64,000 bases of DNA from Manduca sexta (taxonomy: Eukaryota; Arthropoda; Insecta; Lepidoptera; Sphingidae): the NCBI RefSeq assembly GCF_014839805.1, contig NC_051135.1, positions 12,465,291-12,529,290 on the forward strand, given 5' to 3'. Under the pieces are notes generated by a model. That model made no database searches and was not told the origin of the DNA. It worked only from the letters and a program-made list of their open reading frames with translations. The position numbers and the translations under genes are program-made. Each line of letters begins with the position of its first letter. The stretch's first letter is position 1. Of this stretch, positions 23,445 through 35,117 are shown piece by piece.

Positions 23445-23894
23445 GTTAGTTGTTGTTCAATATCTTCATAGGCATACATTTATTTCATAGCACTGTCTTT
23501 ACTAATGCTTACCGACATTCATGGTGTAATGTTTGTTGATGAACTTTACCTACCTTCAAAACCCTGTACAATTGTTAGAGTGAGTAATAGTAATCTATAA
23601 TTTTATTAATCTCATTGTTTTTATCACACTTATTCTAATCCTAGTGGATTTGAACCAAAATCCCAAAGGTCTTTTTTCCTATTATTATACCAGGACAGTA
23701 ATACCACACATTATAAATAGTTTCATCAAAATCATAAAAAAGTAAATGAAAGAGGAACTTGTTTATCAATTTTACCATAAAATAACTGGAAATGATATAT
23801 ATTTTTCTTCTGTATTGTTTAAGTTGTCAATGCACTGGTTGCATTGCGTATCCATATAAATGCATAGACTTATGTGTATATCCTTTCATTCCAG
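23445..23894 (+). other. Intron of BED module
   Basis: A 450-base phase-1 intron from 'gttagttg' to 'cctttcattccag'. No other content recognised. Confidence 0.7.
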
Positions 23895-24170
23895 AAGCAC
23901 GCAAGCGCAGTTGGGTGTGGAAATACTTCGACAAGTTGAGCAACATCATCTACCGTTGCAACTTGTGCCACGTGGTGCTGTCCATCAAGGGCTGCAACAC
24001 CAACAACATGAACCGTCATGTGCGCACGCGCCACCCCCATGTCTTCAAGAAGGAGATCACGCAACGCGACACTTCAGAGAGCTTTGACCTGAGTAGCGAA
24101 GTCGAGACTCCATATGCAATTAAGACCGAAGAAATTTATGCGAGCGACAGGGATTTGGAAGATATGATTG
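23895..24170 (+). CDS. BED-type zinc finger exon 2 of 4
   Basis: Acceptor 'cattccag' (AG 23893-23894) and donor G|GTGAGT at 24170/24171; 276 bases, symmetric phase 1-1. It encodes RKRSWVWKYFDKL, YRCNLC (C-x2-C), NTNNMNRHVRTRH (H-x4-H), a textbook BED finger, followed by an acidic Ser/Glu-rich linker (ESFDLSSEVE). The exon is clearly GC-richer than its introns. Adjacent fingers are each on their own symmetric exon, so they could multiply by exon duplication without changing the frame. Confidence 0.85.
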
Positions 24171-24582
24171 GTGAGTTTTACTTTCATAGAACCGGGGCAG
24201 AGATTGTATACTTGATGAGGTATTTAACTATCTCCGCCATGAACAGCTAGTGTAACTGAGGAACACAATATGGTCTAAAGCCCTTCGACATGGCCCATTC
24301 TGTTGAATCATATAATTAAGGCTGGATGGACGTAACATGCAAACATAGTCACATTATTATATAGATGGTATTTTTGGAACGTATTTCTAATAATTTGGAT
24401 TTGAAAGAAGTTGACTAAACCCTACGACACCTTGAATTCTTTCAAGGTTATTTATTGTGTAATAAAATATTTTATTCCATCGTAAATTATAAAATGCTTG
24501 AGTTTTACCCAAACGTTCCGCATCATAAACAATTTAATATTCGTCATTGATTTGCTAATGTGACATTTCGAATAATTTCCAG
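24171..24582 (+). other. Intron of BED module
   Basis: A 412-base phase-1 intron from 'gtgagttt' to 'cgaataatttccag'. Nothing else recognised. Confidence 0.7.
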
Positions 24583-24753
24583 AGAGCACGAACCAGAAGC
24601 TGCGCAGGAGTTGGATCTGGTCGTACTTCGAGCGCGTGTCGGCCGCGCAGGCGCAGTGCAAGCTCTGCCGGCGGCACATCACGCACGGCGGCAACGCTAC
24701 AGGCAATATGAATCGACATCTCAAGATGATACATAATAAGACAGGATATCCCG
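24583..24753 (+). CDS. BED-type zinc finger exon 3 of 4
   Basis: AG at 24581-24582 and donor CCG|GTATGT at 24753/24754; 171 bases, phase 1-1. Very GC-rich compared with its surroundings. It encodes LRRSWIWSYFERV, QCKLC (C-x2-C) and GNMNRHLKMIH (H-x4-H), ending NKTGYP. It is a compact BED finger without the acidic linker seen in the first two exons. Confidence 0.85.
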
Positions 24754-25144
24754 GTATGTATATTATTCTGATTCGACAACTGATAAGAGACACGAGCAGC
24801 TTGTGGCCAAGCACTATACTGCCTCGCTAAGCGTTATGTCAGGGAAACCTTATTTCGAGATAATCGAATTTTTGTAAATGTAGTTTTATAGTTTTGTATG
24901 TAAAACTGAGATAGAGAAACTCTTTTAAGGTTTTTTTTTAACAAGATCTAAACAAGATACCTTTATTTAGGTAAGTTCATTGGATGGGTATTTCTTTAAG
25001 CTATCTGACCGCATAAAAATAAAGTTTTTTGAGATACCGCTTTTGAACTTAGCACGACAGTATAACTATCCATAAACAACAAGCAAGACTTTAAACATTT
25101 TCTATTGATACAATTTTACTTGTCTAATGGTTATTATAAACTAT

Positions 25145-25515
25145 TAACTGACGGCATTAGTGGCGTAGTCTCAATGAGTACATCTTACGAATAAGACTAC
25201 GACCGCGCCGAGGTTCCGGGTTTGAATCCCGGGTCGGGCTAAAAAATAAGAGCGACTGGGTCTTTCCATCTTAAAAAGTACCCAGTCGCAGCTCGGAGTC
25301 CGTAAGTTGGTATGATACCCCCGTGCCACGGAAAGCACGTAAAGCCATTGGTCCTGCGCCTGATCTCTCTCCGGTCATGTCGGATTGACGTCTCACCGGA
25401 CTATGAGGGTGAAGGAATAAAGAGTGTACCTGTGTATTGCGCACCCACTTGTGCAGTATATCTCCTGCGTACTTATCTGATCTTAGTTGAATTTGGCCGC
25501 CGTGGTAGATTAACA
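25145..25515 (+). repeat. tRNA-derived SINE
   Basis: The head has 'agtggcgtagtctcaatgag', resembling a polymerase III A box, and 'ggttccgggtttgaatccc', containing a B box. The body continues to the region of 'gccgccgtggtagattaac'. A weak 'attaac' may be the duplicated target on both sides. Confidence 0.6.
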
Positions 25516-25934
25516 TAAACAGAACACAATCGTAAAATTGAGAAAGAGATGGTGCTTGGAAAAAGTTTTGTACTTAATGATTAATGGCCATGTGCTTGTA
25601 TTCTGGTGACCGTAATACTGTTTATTTATCAGGATTCCGTCTACAACATGCTTTATATCTATAGTAATATTTTGTAAAAATTCGTACTTACTGTACGCAC
25701 AATTCACAAAATTCTAATGCAGTCATCATCAATCATTTCTTACATCCGATCTATAAGCAAATAATTCAGGTTCTTCGTTCCAATATGGCCAAATTTTAAT
25801 AACATTCAAACCAGTGGAACCCAATCTGAAATTTTTATGTATTTTTGGAAAAAATCACAATTTCAGCATCAATAATGCGTGCCTCTATTTATGTAACCAA
25901 CCAATATAAAATAATAACTACATACATACCTAGT

Positions 25935-26165
25935 ATCACGCCTCTATTCCATAGGGGTAGGCAGAGATTATAGATTGCCGCTTTGCACGATTCTGGCATA
26001 CTTTACTCGCTTCCTCCTCGTTCACCAATCTTTTCATGCAATGCCGCCGATCCAGGGTATTTTGACCTGGCCTATACTAATAATGTCAGATAACATTTGT
26101 AGGTTCGGTGATGTCCACCCTTACCGGCTCTTCCACATTAGCTTTATATATCTTCTTTGTCAATC
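25935..26165 (+). repeat. Dispersed repeat, copy related to 49205-49400
   Basis: Begins 'cacgcctctattccataggg', continues 'gctttgcacgattctggcat' and ends 'taccggctcttccacatt'. The copy at 49205-49400 has the same order of blocks, so this is one element family, probably a SINE or LINE tail. Confidence 0.6.
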
Positions 26166-26232
26166 TCCTATCATCCTCTCCAAACACCCAAACCACCTCA
26201 GAAAAAAATAACTACATTCCAAATAATTCCAG

Positions 26233-26444
26233 TAGACGATAAAAACGACACGTCGTGGGTATGGAAGGTGTTCGAAGCCAGCGATGATGAAGCATACACG
26301 TGCAAGATCTGTCAATTCCGCTGCATCAAGTACACCAGCGAGGAGCGCAGCGTGTCCTGCATGCTGCACCATCTCAAGCTCGAGCATGGAGTGGTCTCCG
26401 GAGACCAGATCATCACCGGGACCGAATGTGATGATGAGCACTGA
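26233..26444 (+). CDS. BED-type zinc finger exon 4 of 4 (terminal)
   Basis: AG at 26231-26232, phase 1 (Val junction), stop TGA at 26442-26444. It encodes DTSWVWKVFEASDD, YTCKIC (C-x2-C) and a longer insert (KYTSEERSVS) before CMLHHLKLEH (H-x4-H), with an acidic end TECDDEH. AATAAA lies at 26604-26609. Spliced to the three preceding exons it gives a C-terminus of four tandem BED fingers with acidic linkers. The final His ligand and frame are intact. Confidence 0.83.
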
Positions 26445-28153
26445 TGATACCTGCTGGTCTCCGTCACCGAGCCAGGTTACTGAGGCCGGAGGTGTGGGGA
26501 TGGAAACTTCTCGAAATCCACGTAGAATGAAAAGGTATTTTTTGGTTGCAATCGAGATAACGACTTGCTAGCGTCATTTCGTTTGATGATTTATATCTGA
26601 GTAAATAAAGAGCAGTATATCTGGTCATTAATGCCTCAGATGGTCATAAGCAGTTCTTCACGTCTTGAAGGTCAATTACTACATAAGACTACTGTAGGAA
26701 ACATTACAGAATATCTATAGTAATTAAACTATCTTCAATGTTCAAACTGGAGTAACATGGCATATTGATTACTGCTTAAATTAGGAGTCTGGATGTCGCT
26801 GGTCTGCTCCTGCAACTTGAACCTTCAGTGTCATGACTCATGAGTCATAATCGTGTGACTAGTGTATTTACCTTGAGGTAACAAAACTTAAAGTGTATAG
26901 TGTATAATGCTGTATATACCCAAACATGTTTAAATGCTATACATAATATTTTAGTTAATTAACAATGGAAATGTAGGTGAATAGTCTAGAATAAGTTTTG
27001 CGTATTTTGTTAGTTATCAATAAATTGCTTTTCGAATTATTTGTTTTATTTACTATACGTTAAAATATGCAAGAGTAAAATGAGATAGAAATAACGTGGA
27101 ATATAAATAGACGAAGCAACTAATATTGTTATAGATAGACGCATTTAGATTTGATTGATTTCTAAATGGAATTGATGGGAAGAGGTATTTGTTCCTTGAA
27201 ATATGAAATTCGCTGAACGAAATGAAAACAACCTAACTATGAATAGGTCCAATACTTGGTGTACTATGGCTTCATTTTGATTGATAATTGCAGAAAATAT
27301 AAACAAATGAATTAAAAGGCCAGGTTGCAGTGGCGAAAAGTCCATACAACTCTATTACTGCCGACTTCCGTAAATGATGTAAATCTAAATGAAATTAGAA
27401 CGTCTTGCAGATCGCATTTATGCATATTATTAGTGTATAATGTATCGGATTCATTTTCAGAAAATTTCACCACTCGCTATTGGTAGGTTGCAAATAAAAC
27501 ACAATTACAACAGGACTAGTTATATTATAAACATCCATTACATTCAGTTATATTAGTCTATAAATAACCTTCACAGTAACCTTAATGGTTTAAAGTAATC
27601 CTCAAATTATACTGGTTGTTTTGTCACTTTACCAACAATATTCGTTTAATTAATTGTTATAAGTCTAACACATGTATTAAGTTAATCATTGGTTAATGAG
27701 GATGGTAAAGTTACATTTAAACATAACAAATGATCGACCGTTTTGAATAAATGATTCCAATTTTAATTTTCGAATTCCGAGAATGAACCAATCAAAATAA
27801 GCCATTTGTAACCATGTCAAATAAAACTGTTCTGATTAGTCCATTTTCGAGATGAATCGAATTGGGTTCGTTTGTTGAAAAGGCCGTTGGAGTGAAAGAG
27901 AGAAAGAAGTTTTTAAGTTGAGTTTAAAGTACATTGCCTTGCTTAAATTTATTTTTGGCACACCAAACAACTATAAACTTGGTACAAAATTATTTCTGTT
28001 GAAAATTGTATTCACGTAATTCAAGTTATGTTTAGGCCCAATTCAATAAAATATAACCTATTACTTATCTAGGTTTTTATAAGTATAGGATCACAAAAGG
28101 TAAGGTGTTCTGATATTTTTGCAGTAACATTAAGTGACGCAAAATAAAACAAA

Positions 28154-28469
28154 TTAAGGTGGTAGCTCAAGGTCCATTTTCATACATTTTGTTTCGGCTT
28201 TAATCTGGGTAACTAAACAAGTATTGGCAAGTAAAGAATTTAAATTCACGTCTAGTTAGTGATTAGTTCTCGCAGTTGAAAGAAAAATGTCAAAATAATT
28301 AATAATCATGGATATTTCGGCCTTTAAAATTTAATATGACGAAATTTTAAAGGCAGAAATATCCATGATTATTAATTATTTTTACATTTTTCTTTCAACT
28401 GCGAGAACTAATCACTAACTAGACGTGAATTTAAATTCTTTTGAAATGGACCTTGAGCTACCACCTTAA
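28154..28469. mobile_element. Foldback (snapback) element
   Basis: Two long arms match as reverse complements: 'ttaaggtggtagctcaaggt' at the left end against 'accttgagctaccacctt' at the right end, and 'agaatttaaattcacgtcta' against 'agacgtgaatttaaattctt' inside. The centre is near 28325-28345. The left arm alone has an unpaired stretch of about 45 bases. RNA from it would form a long hairpin. Confidence 0.75.
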
Positions 28470-28984
28470 GTATATTTTTATACCACCGCTTTTCACATGT
28501 AGTACGTTTACATTCAATTCAAAATATCTTACAATAAATAAATACTTCTGACTTGTAATTTTCGAAGCTCTAAAATTCTTGATCCTTTGAATCTTTATCA
28601 CATAATCTAATTTTATAAGAAGTTATTCAAACCCGATACAGCAATATTTTATTCAGTGTAAAATATTTTAATAGTTCACCATTATTGGATTTCGTGATAA
28701 GTATTTATGAAGATAGATGATTGATTCAAATTATTTGCGTTCAATATTCATATGTACAACGTACATGGTATTTGATATGTCATTATCTATAGTTTAATAT
28801 TTTTGCTTTTAAAATATTTTACACTATGTACTAGACAAGACAGTAAGTGGTGTAGGTTAGTACTTATTTATTTAATTAAATATTTTAGTCCTGTATGTCT
28901 CAGGCAATGCTGGCCATTTTGTAATATATAACAATGTATAAAGCTGCGTACAAATGAGTCTGATTTTATAATGATTTCTTATGT

Positions 28985-29140
28985 TTTCTCGAATGTTAGG
29001 CATTGAATTTTTTTTATTTGCGGATTTTATCTCGGTTTTATATTATAATTTTCAGTTCGCGCCGTGACTACGAAGGCTGCAGTCTTCGAAATATCGCGAG
29101 AAATTATAATATAAACTCCGCGAAATAGTTACATTTCAGA
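28985..29140. repeat. Dispersed repeat shared with 52215-52375
   Basis: Starts 'tcgaatgttaggcattga' and includes an attataattttc core, a 'gccgtgactacgaagg' block and 'gcgaaatagttacatttcag'. The copy at 52215 has the same order of blocks. An internal short hairpin ('tatattataatttt' against 'aaattataatata') is visible. Confidence 0.5.
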
Positions 29141-29407
29141 GTCTGTGTGTATCAGTCTGTGGAGTTATAAAATGAAATCCATCAATAGTTGTACATTATC
29201 ATGACATTCTCAAAGGTCATGGCAATATACACTCTATTAATGTCGATACAAAGCATTTTCTCAAATGTTAAGCTCGTAGGGTAATGTGATATATAGCTAA
29301 GACGTACTGCGATTCGCAAATGCTATATTTGTCAATCATACTTCGTCTAAACGAAATAATATTTATAATCTTACACAGATTTAGCAAACTCCATACAGAT
29401 ACCAGTC

Positions 29408-29585
29408 TTACTTATAAACTTGTTTTAGCGTTAAGAGGTGATTAAGAATTGCTAAAATAGCTGTCAAAAACATCACCGGTTCCTAGTTTAAGCCTTATTA
29501 AGAGGCAAGATGGCGGGTTTTGACTTCAGCTGATCGAATAAACTGTGTTTTAACTAAGCATAGCTTTGGAAATTTTTATAAGTAA
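29408..29585. mobile_element. 178-bp MITE, copy 1
   Basis: Ends are the inverted pair TTACTTATAAA / TTTATAAGTAA. A second copy of exactly the same length lies at 46044-46221 in the opposite orientation, sharing for example 'agcgttaagaggtgattaag' as reverse complement. I could not define a target duplication. Confidence 0.7.
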
Positions 29586-29803
29586 TACTGTATGTGTATA
29601 TTCTCCTATCCTGCAGGAAATATCTACACAGTGTTCACGACTGGCCTCGTTACTGCAAAGAGAAGATTGAAACATCATTGTAATGTTGAATATTTTTACT
29701 AGTTCTACAATACATTTGGCAATAGTTACTAACATTAAATTTACACAACCACTTAAACGCTTACGTTACACAGAGGTAGGTATCCAGCTGTACAGGCGAC
29801 ATC

Positions 29804-29952
29804 AATGATTCAATATGTAATCCCAATGGGTTAGGTTAGGTTAGGTTAGGTTAAGGCTGGGCGGTAGTCATAAGACACTTTCACACTTTCACACCGCGAA
29901 AAAAAAACAAAAAAAAAAGTTAATGATTTAATATGTAATCCCAATGAGTTAG
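29804..29952. repeat. (TTAGG)4 block and A-tailed insertion flanked by a 31-bp direct repeat
   Basis: 29804-29834 and 29922-29952 are near-identical direct repeats (aatgatt, then atatgtaatcccaatg, then gttag). Between them lie TTAGG repeats at 29831-29850, a short unique piece and a run of about 20 A with one C. This looks like an A-tailed retroposition with a long target duplication that carries or created insect telomere-type TTAGG units. Confidence 0.55.
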
Positions 29953-29954
29953 TC

Positions 29955-30140
29955 AGGGTGCGCAGTGGCGGTCTTAGTGGACTCGAGGCCCAGGCGAAAT
30001 CAAAAATACAACGCGTTACCCTGGACGGCGCAAGAAAATTCCCCTGTTTTAACAGTTTGCTTTGTAAGATCGTAAAACGTCCTCCAAAGAACCGCGCGCG
30101 AGGTCCCGGGCGGTTGCCCGGCTCGCCTCCCCTGAGGTTG
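29955..30140. repeat. Repeat-derived GC-rich segment
   Basis: Begins 'gtgcgcagtggcggtcttag' and ends in a 'gtcccgggcggttgcccggc' palindromic GC block, unlike the AT-rich surroundings. It reads like a hAT-type transposon terminus (cagtggcgg) with degenerate interior. Ends not defined. Confidence 0.35.
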
Positions 30141-30889
30141 CGTATCAACTTTGTTAAACAAATGCAGTTGGTTAATATCTGATGGTTTTAAGATCCTCAT
30201 TATTTTTTAAAAGTCGGTAACAATAAAAAGATCATATTTTATACATAATTTGTCATATATAGGTTGGAATTTAATTCAGTGTTTTCCCGAAACGTATGCA
30301 CTCAGTCAATGATATACAATAAATCTACAATACAAAATACGAAAAAAGAAAATGGCGACAAAATAATTTTACACTACAAAAAATTCTGACTTTGCTGCTA
30401 GTATTTTTTAAATTTTGCTATAATTTAATAAATGCTATAATCTTAATGCTATAGATTTATATATTTTCCTACGTACATGAAAACAGTAAACTAAATTCCA
30501 CCGTATATACCATTATGCTTCACTTATACATGCACTATATGGTATATAGTATCTATATACCCTTATTCTTTCATCATTGATGCAACCTGTACTTAACAAT
30601 AAATTCGAATATATACACTAATAATTTTACGAATATCATATTCTATACAAAGTTATTAAAACAGATAATATGTTTACAATTAAAATTGTCATGTTTGATT
30701 GCTTAACAAGTAAAAACCCTGTATTGATCCTGTTAGAGCAAATTTGATACGTTATAATATTTTTGACAGCTTATAATTTGTTTATTTCAAATCGTAAAAA
30801 AAAACAGACAATGGACCGTTGAGGAACCAATTTGGCTATAGTGTTATTCCTATAATGTTATTTTTCTTGCTTTGAATGACGAGACGAGC

Positions 30890-31160
30890 TTGCTGTTTGC
30901 CAGGTGGTAAGCAATATGACCGTTCATAAAAAGCAGAAATACCATCCAACACCTTGAATTATAAAGTATTGTTTGGTATTCCACTGCGCTCGCTATTCAG
31001 ATACATGAGATGTTAAGTCTTATGTCCATTAGTTACACTGGCTACAATCCCTTCAAACCTGAACACAGCAGTGACTACACACTGCTACTTGCAAATAGAA
31101 CATGCGGTGGTACCTAGTACTTACCCAGGCGGACCCTCACATATGAGAGACCTACCACCA
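30890..31160 (-). repeat. Dispersed retroposon repeat, inverted copy of 63480-63775
   Basis: Contains 'acgagacgagcttgctgttt', 'cttgaattataaagtattgt' and 'catgcggtggtacctagtac'. These appear as reverse complements, in reverse order, at 63480-63775. I know this element type as very abundant in lepidopteran genomes. Confidence 0.6.
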
Positions 31161-31860
31161 AAAATATGTCCAGCATCTACGGTAACATCAGGCCCAGCCC
31201 GTTGGAAATATCCTCAGTTCCTATTTTGACTCAATACCCTAACAATTTGCCAAATCTATACAGACTACAAGCTGTCAAAAACGTCACTTTAGTCAAAACA
31301 TGCGACGTTTAAGCGAATAAGATTTCATGCTTAACATTATGAGGTAATATCAAAGATACGTACATTATTGCTTGATTATTATTAGTTTTATTCCTTTTCG
31401 CGAGGACGGTAACTATTTTTGATATCAGTAACATGATTCCTTAATTCATTTATTGCAATTCGATTACGATTTTGTTTATATTTACATAATACTTTCTACT
31501 TACAATATTGTTCATGCCACTATTTTTGTACTATTTTTTGCTGCCTTAAATGTTTTTTTCATTCTAAAACGTCGATGCATGAATATCATAAGTAATATCT
31601 TAAGTAAAAACCTCTGCCCAAAGGAAAGCTTAAACATAAAACATATTTTTCCGACAGAGACTTAATCTAAGTAACCATTTCATCTTAAGAATTTTTGGTA
31701 ACATTGATCTATATTATTCATTATAATATTATGTCTGTATTCTTCACTACGGCAACATTTAAAAACAAACATTAAAAATAATTTAATAACATAATAAGTC
31801 CCAGCTTTAATTTTTTTCAAATTCCATTTTAAAATTATAAATCAGGGCCGGATTAAGTGT

Positions 31861-32096
31861 TTACACGGGGGGCTTGGGTCCGCAATTGTGTGTGCTTTGG
31901 ATGTAAACTATCCTGCCTCTGTAAGTATGTAGCGCCGCCTTGCACCATGGCCCCCGGGAGCATCGCCAGCGGATCTTGCCGTTTCTGGCACACCCGTTGA
32001 ATCGGAATCTGTAGCCGCCTACATTGATGCCCATCTTTCCCTGCTTGCTGAGGCAGTAGGACGCAAAACAGTCTATCCCCGTCCCGATGAGACCAA
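31861..32096 (-). CDS. mod(mdg4): FLYWCH alternative terminal exon (-), His-x-Cys variant
   Basis: Minus-strand acceptor 'aaaatatttgttgcag' ends at 32097; the exon opens in phase 1 (Val junction) and runs 77 codons to TAA at 31861-31863. There is no suitable start codon at the beginning, so a start-based search misses it. The finger reads KMGINVGGYRFRFN, IRWRCSRGPWCKAAL, TYRGRIVYIQSTHNC, then GPKPPV. The usual final His is Cys, so the zinc site would be Cys2HisCys rather than Cys2His2. Frame and splice phase are intact. It is the leftmost exon of the minus block apart from the one at 6.1 kb. Confidence 0.82.
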
Positions 32097-32739
32097 CTGC
32101 AACAAATATTTTGTTTAAAATCTGTTGAATGTTTCTTTTAAACTAGAAAAGGCAAAGGCTATTTAAAATATTCGGCTTAATATTAACACTTATGTATTAG
32201 TTTTGGAATGCGTCTGCACTGAACAAAATATTATTGACATACAATTTAGTTTGTCAGTTTCTGAAGAAAATTTACACGCTGTTTTATTGGAATAGGTACT
32301 GGACGCGATTGAAGGAAAGGAAAATAAGAAGGGATGTCATTGTGTGATAATAAAACGGCAAGATCGTATATTACTTTATCCAATATTAAAGAGGCAATAT
32401 AAAACAAATTTTCTATAAGTGTAAAAATATTTATTTTCCAACTAAAATTGCCTCACCTATTAGAACAAAAAATATAATAAATCAAAATATTTAATTATAA
32501 TTATCCACATATTTTTTTGTCATTCTTCATCGTTACCCTTGCCTCAATTTATTTTATTGACAATTAATGGAGAAAACATACAATCATATTAACCTAAACA
32601 TTAAACTGAGATCGCATGGCCTCATAAGGGTTTCATTATATTAAGGAGCGTGTAGTAATCTTTAATTTTGCAAACTATTTCATACGTAACACTATATAAT
32701 ACCAAAAGAAACTTATTTGAGAAAACATTAATATAATAG

Positions 32740-33000
32740 GGCAGATGCCTTTCACATTGCAATATACGTACAGCCCTCGAGGCCTTTTATCCTGGATACT
32801 ACTACCTTTTAGGGTAAAAGGTCTTGAGGGCGAAATCCGATGCGCTGGTGGGACCAAATCCGCTCCGCTCTTAACAGCAATATGTACGAAGCAATACGTT
32901 GCAGAGAACCGGCACCATTGGCGCAGTATAGTCCGGAATAAAATGATCCGTGTAGGAGGTCCCGACCCTCAGCATTGAGGATATCGCAAGAAGAAGAACA
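32740..33000 (+). mobile_element. Non-LTR retrotransposon 3' fragment
   Basis: The frame to 32978 ends in ENRHHWRSIVRNKMIR and PDPQH, followed by 'ttgaggatatcgcaagaaga'. The Arg/Trp-Arg-Ile-Val pattern and the stop followed by GA-rich tail are typical of the C-terminus of insect LINE reverse-transcriptase ORFs. Strongly 5'-truncated. Confidence 0.6.
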
Positions 33001-33212
33001 TACGTACAGCAGTGGTCAAGGTTTCATATAACTCGATGCCTGCCTTCTCTTTATGTTGAATTTATGTCGAATTATCATTAGAACGATTAGCAGACCACGT
33101 TCATTAATATCAGCACATATATGTTATGTGCCCTTTCGGATAATGTCACTTCGTCACTGACAGCATTTTTAATGCCGTGGTTGCAAATGATAGTATTTAA
33201 AGCATGGGTTGA

Positions 33213-33536
33213 CGCATAGGGTCGGCTTCTCCGGACAGACGGCGCAGAAGAACCTGCTCTCTCTCCGTCGGGTTTGCTTGCTGCAGACTCGACATCGGCG
33301 TGTCGGCGCCAGCTTCTTATCGGATGGCGGCAGATAGTCCAGATAGTGGAAACCTGAGCAGAAAGGAGTTTATTATACGTTTTAGAAAAGAAAGAAACAA
33401 AAACCATTTGGCCATTCTTTGGACCAGATGGCTAAAAATAATAGGTATACACGCAGTAGACAAATATCTAACACCTGATAATAGGCGTATTGAAAGGGTT
33501 GGCTGGGTGGTCCGTGCCCACGCCAGAATTTCTTAG
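33213..33536 (+). other. Open frame of unknown nature
   Basis: An uninterrupted frame that ends at TAG 33534-33536 and reads, among others, SRKEFIIRFRKERNK, LAILWTRWLKIIGIHA and VGWVVRAHARIS. Composition is coding-like, but I know no family for it. An AG at about 33325 would give a phase-1 entry. It might be transposon-derived. Confidence 0.25.
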
Positions 33537-34045
33537 TGCTCTCCCATAAGATGTTGAGCCAGTCTACTACTATAAACTTTTAAAACGATCAAAATTATCA
33601 ATTCCAATTATACGGTTTTATTTTAAGTTTTTTTTTTTTTGTATAGTACACAAGCCCTTCGGACAATGACTAGATATGCCTATGCACCTGACTTCAATAA
33701 ACCATACCAAACGTTGCCTTCAAATCTATCGTAAGATTGCACCAATCAAAATAAAATTAACATGACAAGTTTACAAATTATGCATCTTCATTGTTTGATT
33801 TTGGAATCCGACATTATAGTTTGGAGTTGTTTATTGTAATCGGTCTTAAGACATGATGGTTACATTATCTCAAATTGGGTAGCTATGCTGTACACATTGC
33901 CTACAGAACGAATATGCCGGTTTGTAATACCAATAGGAAGGTTGTGCACTCGTATGAAAATTTAAAATTAATATATTCCTTACTTTGTGAGAATATGAAT
34001 GAACTGGTCTAAACAACAATAAAAAAACCAATTGTATTTCATTTT

Positions 34046-34987
34046 TTGTCTTTATCATATACTGTAGTCTATACCTTAAACTAATTTTGGAAAGAGTAAT
34101 ACCAGTTTCTTGCCCGTTCTTCTCTGGTGAGAACTGCTTTCCAAACTGGTGGTAGAGTTAATATTGACGGAATCTAAATAATGTATAACATTTTACAGGT
34201 TCAAATAAATCATTTAATTTCACTGGTCTACAGAAACTTGTCGATACCAATTACCTTTGATAATTGCGATTTCCAAAGACACAAACGATCTCCTTACCTT
34301 GTTAAACCTTCACCTTTTAAGACTTACAGGGTATTCATGTTTTTTTTGTTATATATTTTTGAGTAGTGGAGATCTTTTAAAAGGGAAGAAAATAAGGTAA
34401 AAGTAATGGGTCAGATATTTTAAAACAAAATATATATCGAATCAATGTATTTCTTCATTTATCAACAACACATATAAACGTCTATTATTTTATTGAAGTG
34501 TAATTATTGCTATTTCTTGTCTTTATCATATACTGTAGTCTATACCTTAAACTAATTTTGGAAAGAGTAATACCAGTTTCTTGCCCGTTCTTCTCTGGTG
34601 AGAATTGCTTTCCAAACTGGTGGTAGAGTTAATATTGACGGAATCTAAATAATGTATAACATTTTACAGGTTCAAATAAATCATTTAATTTCACTGGTCT
34701 ACAGAAACTTACCGATACCAATTACCTTTGATAATTGCGATTTACAAAGACACAAACGATCTCCTTACCTTGTTAAACCTTCACCTTTTAAGACTTACAG
34801 GGTATTCATGTTTTTTTTGTTATATATTTTTGAGTAGTGGAGATCTTTTAAAAGGGAAGAAAATAAGGTAAAAGTAATGGGTCAGATATTTTAAAACAAA
34901 ATATATATCGAATCAATGTATTTCTTCATTTATCAACAACACATATAAACGTCTATTATTTTATTGAAGTGTAATTATTGCTACTTA
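34046..34987. repeat. Tandem duplication, unit 471 bp
   Basis: 34046-34516 recurs at 34517-34987 with an offset of exactly 471 bases and only a few differences that I can see (for example 'gaactgctttcc' against 'gaattgctttcc', 'cttgtcgatacc' against 'cttaccgatacc'). The near-identity implies a recent event or an assembly duplication. Confidence 0.85.
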
Positions 34988-35117
34988 CATCTATGAGATG
35001 AATTAGATATGACAATCACAATTGGATTAGGAGTTACTGAACATTGCATTCAGATTTCTACTCTTTGACTTTTTTATAAATTTCAATGACCAATTAGTCG
35101 TTATAAAATACAATTTA

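Larger units (their letters stand above)
24754..26232 (+). other. Long intron of BED module with SINE insertions
   Basis: A 1479-base phase-1 intron from 'gtatgtat' to 'aaataattccag'. It contains a tRNA-like SINE at about 25145-25515 and another dispersed repeat at 25935-26165, which explain its length relative to the other two introns. Confidence 0.65.
26445..31860. other. Exon-free strand-switch interval
   Basis: 5.4 kb between the last + exon and the first - exon of the right half, so flanking transcripts converge here. It contains a foldback element, a 178-bp MITE, a repeat at 28985-29140, a (TTAGG)4 block and a dispersed repeat at 30890-31160 (all listed). No coding exon recognised. Confidence 0.5.

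Noticed and set aside
25196..25245. tRNA gene candidate
   Set aside because: Has A- and B-box-like motifs but no full cloverleaf; it is the head of a SINE.
26284..26571. Alternative + frame over the last BED exon
   Set aside because: Ser/Ala-rich out-of-frame reading of the BED exon; the BED frame has the conserved pattern.
29846..30200. Several overlapping Pro/Arg-rich frames
   Set aside because: They fall in a repeat-derived GC-rich block and show no protein family.
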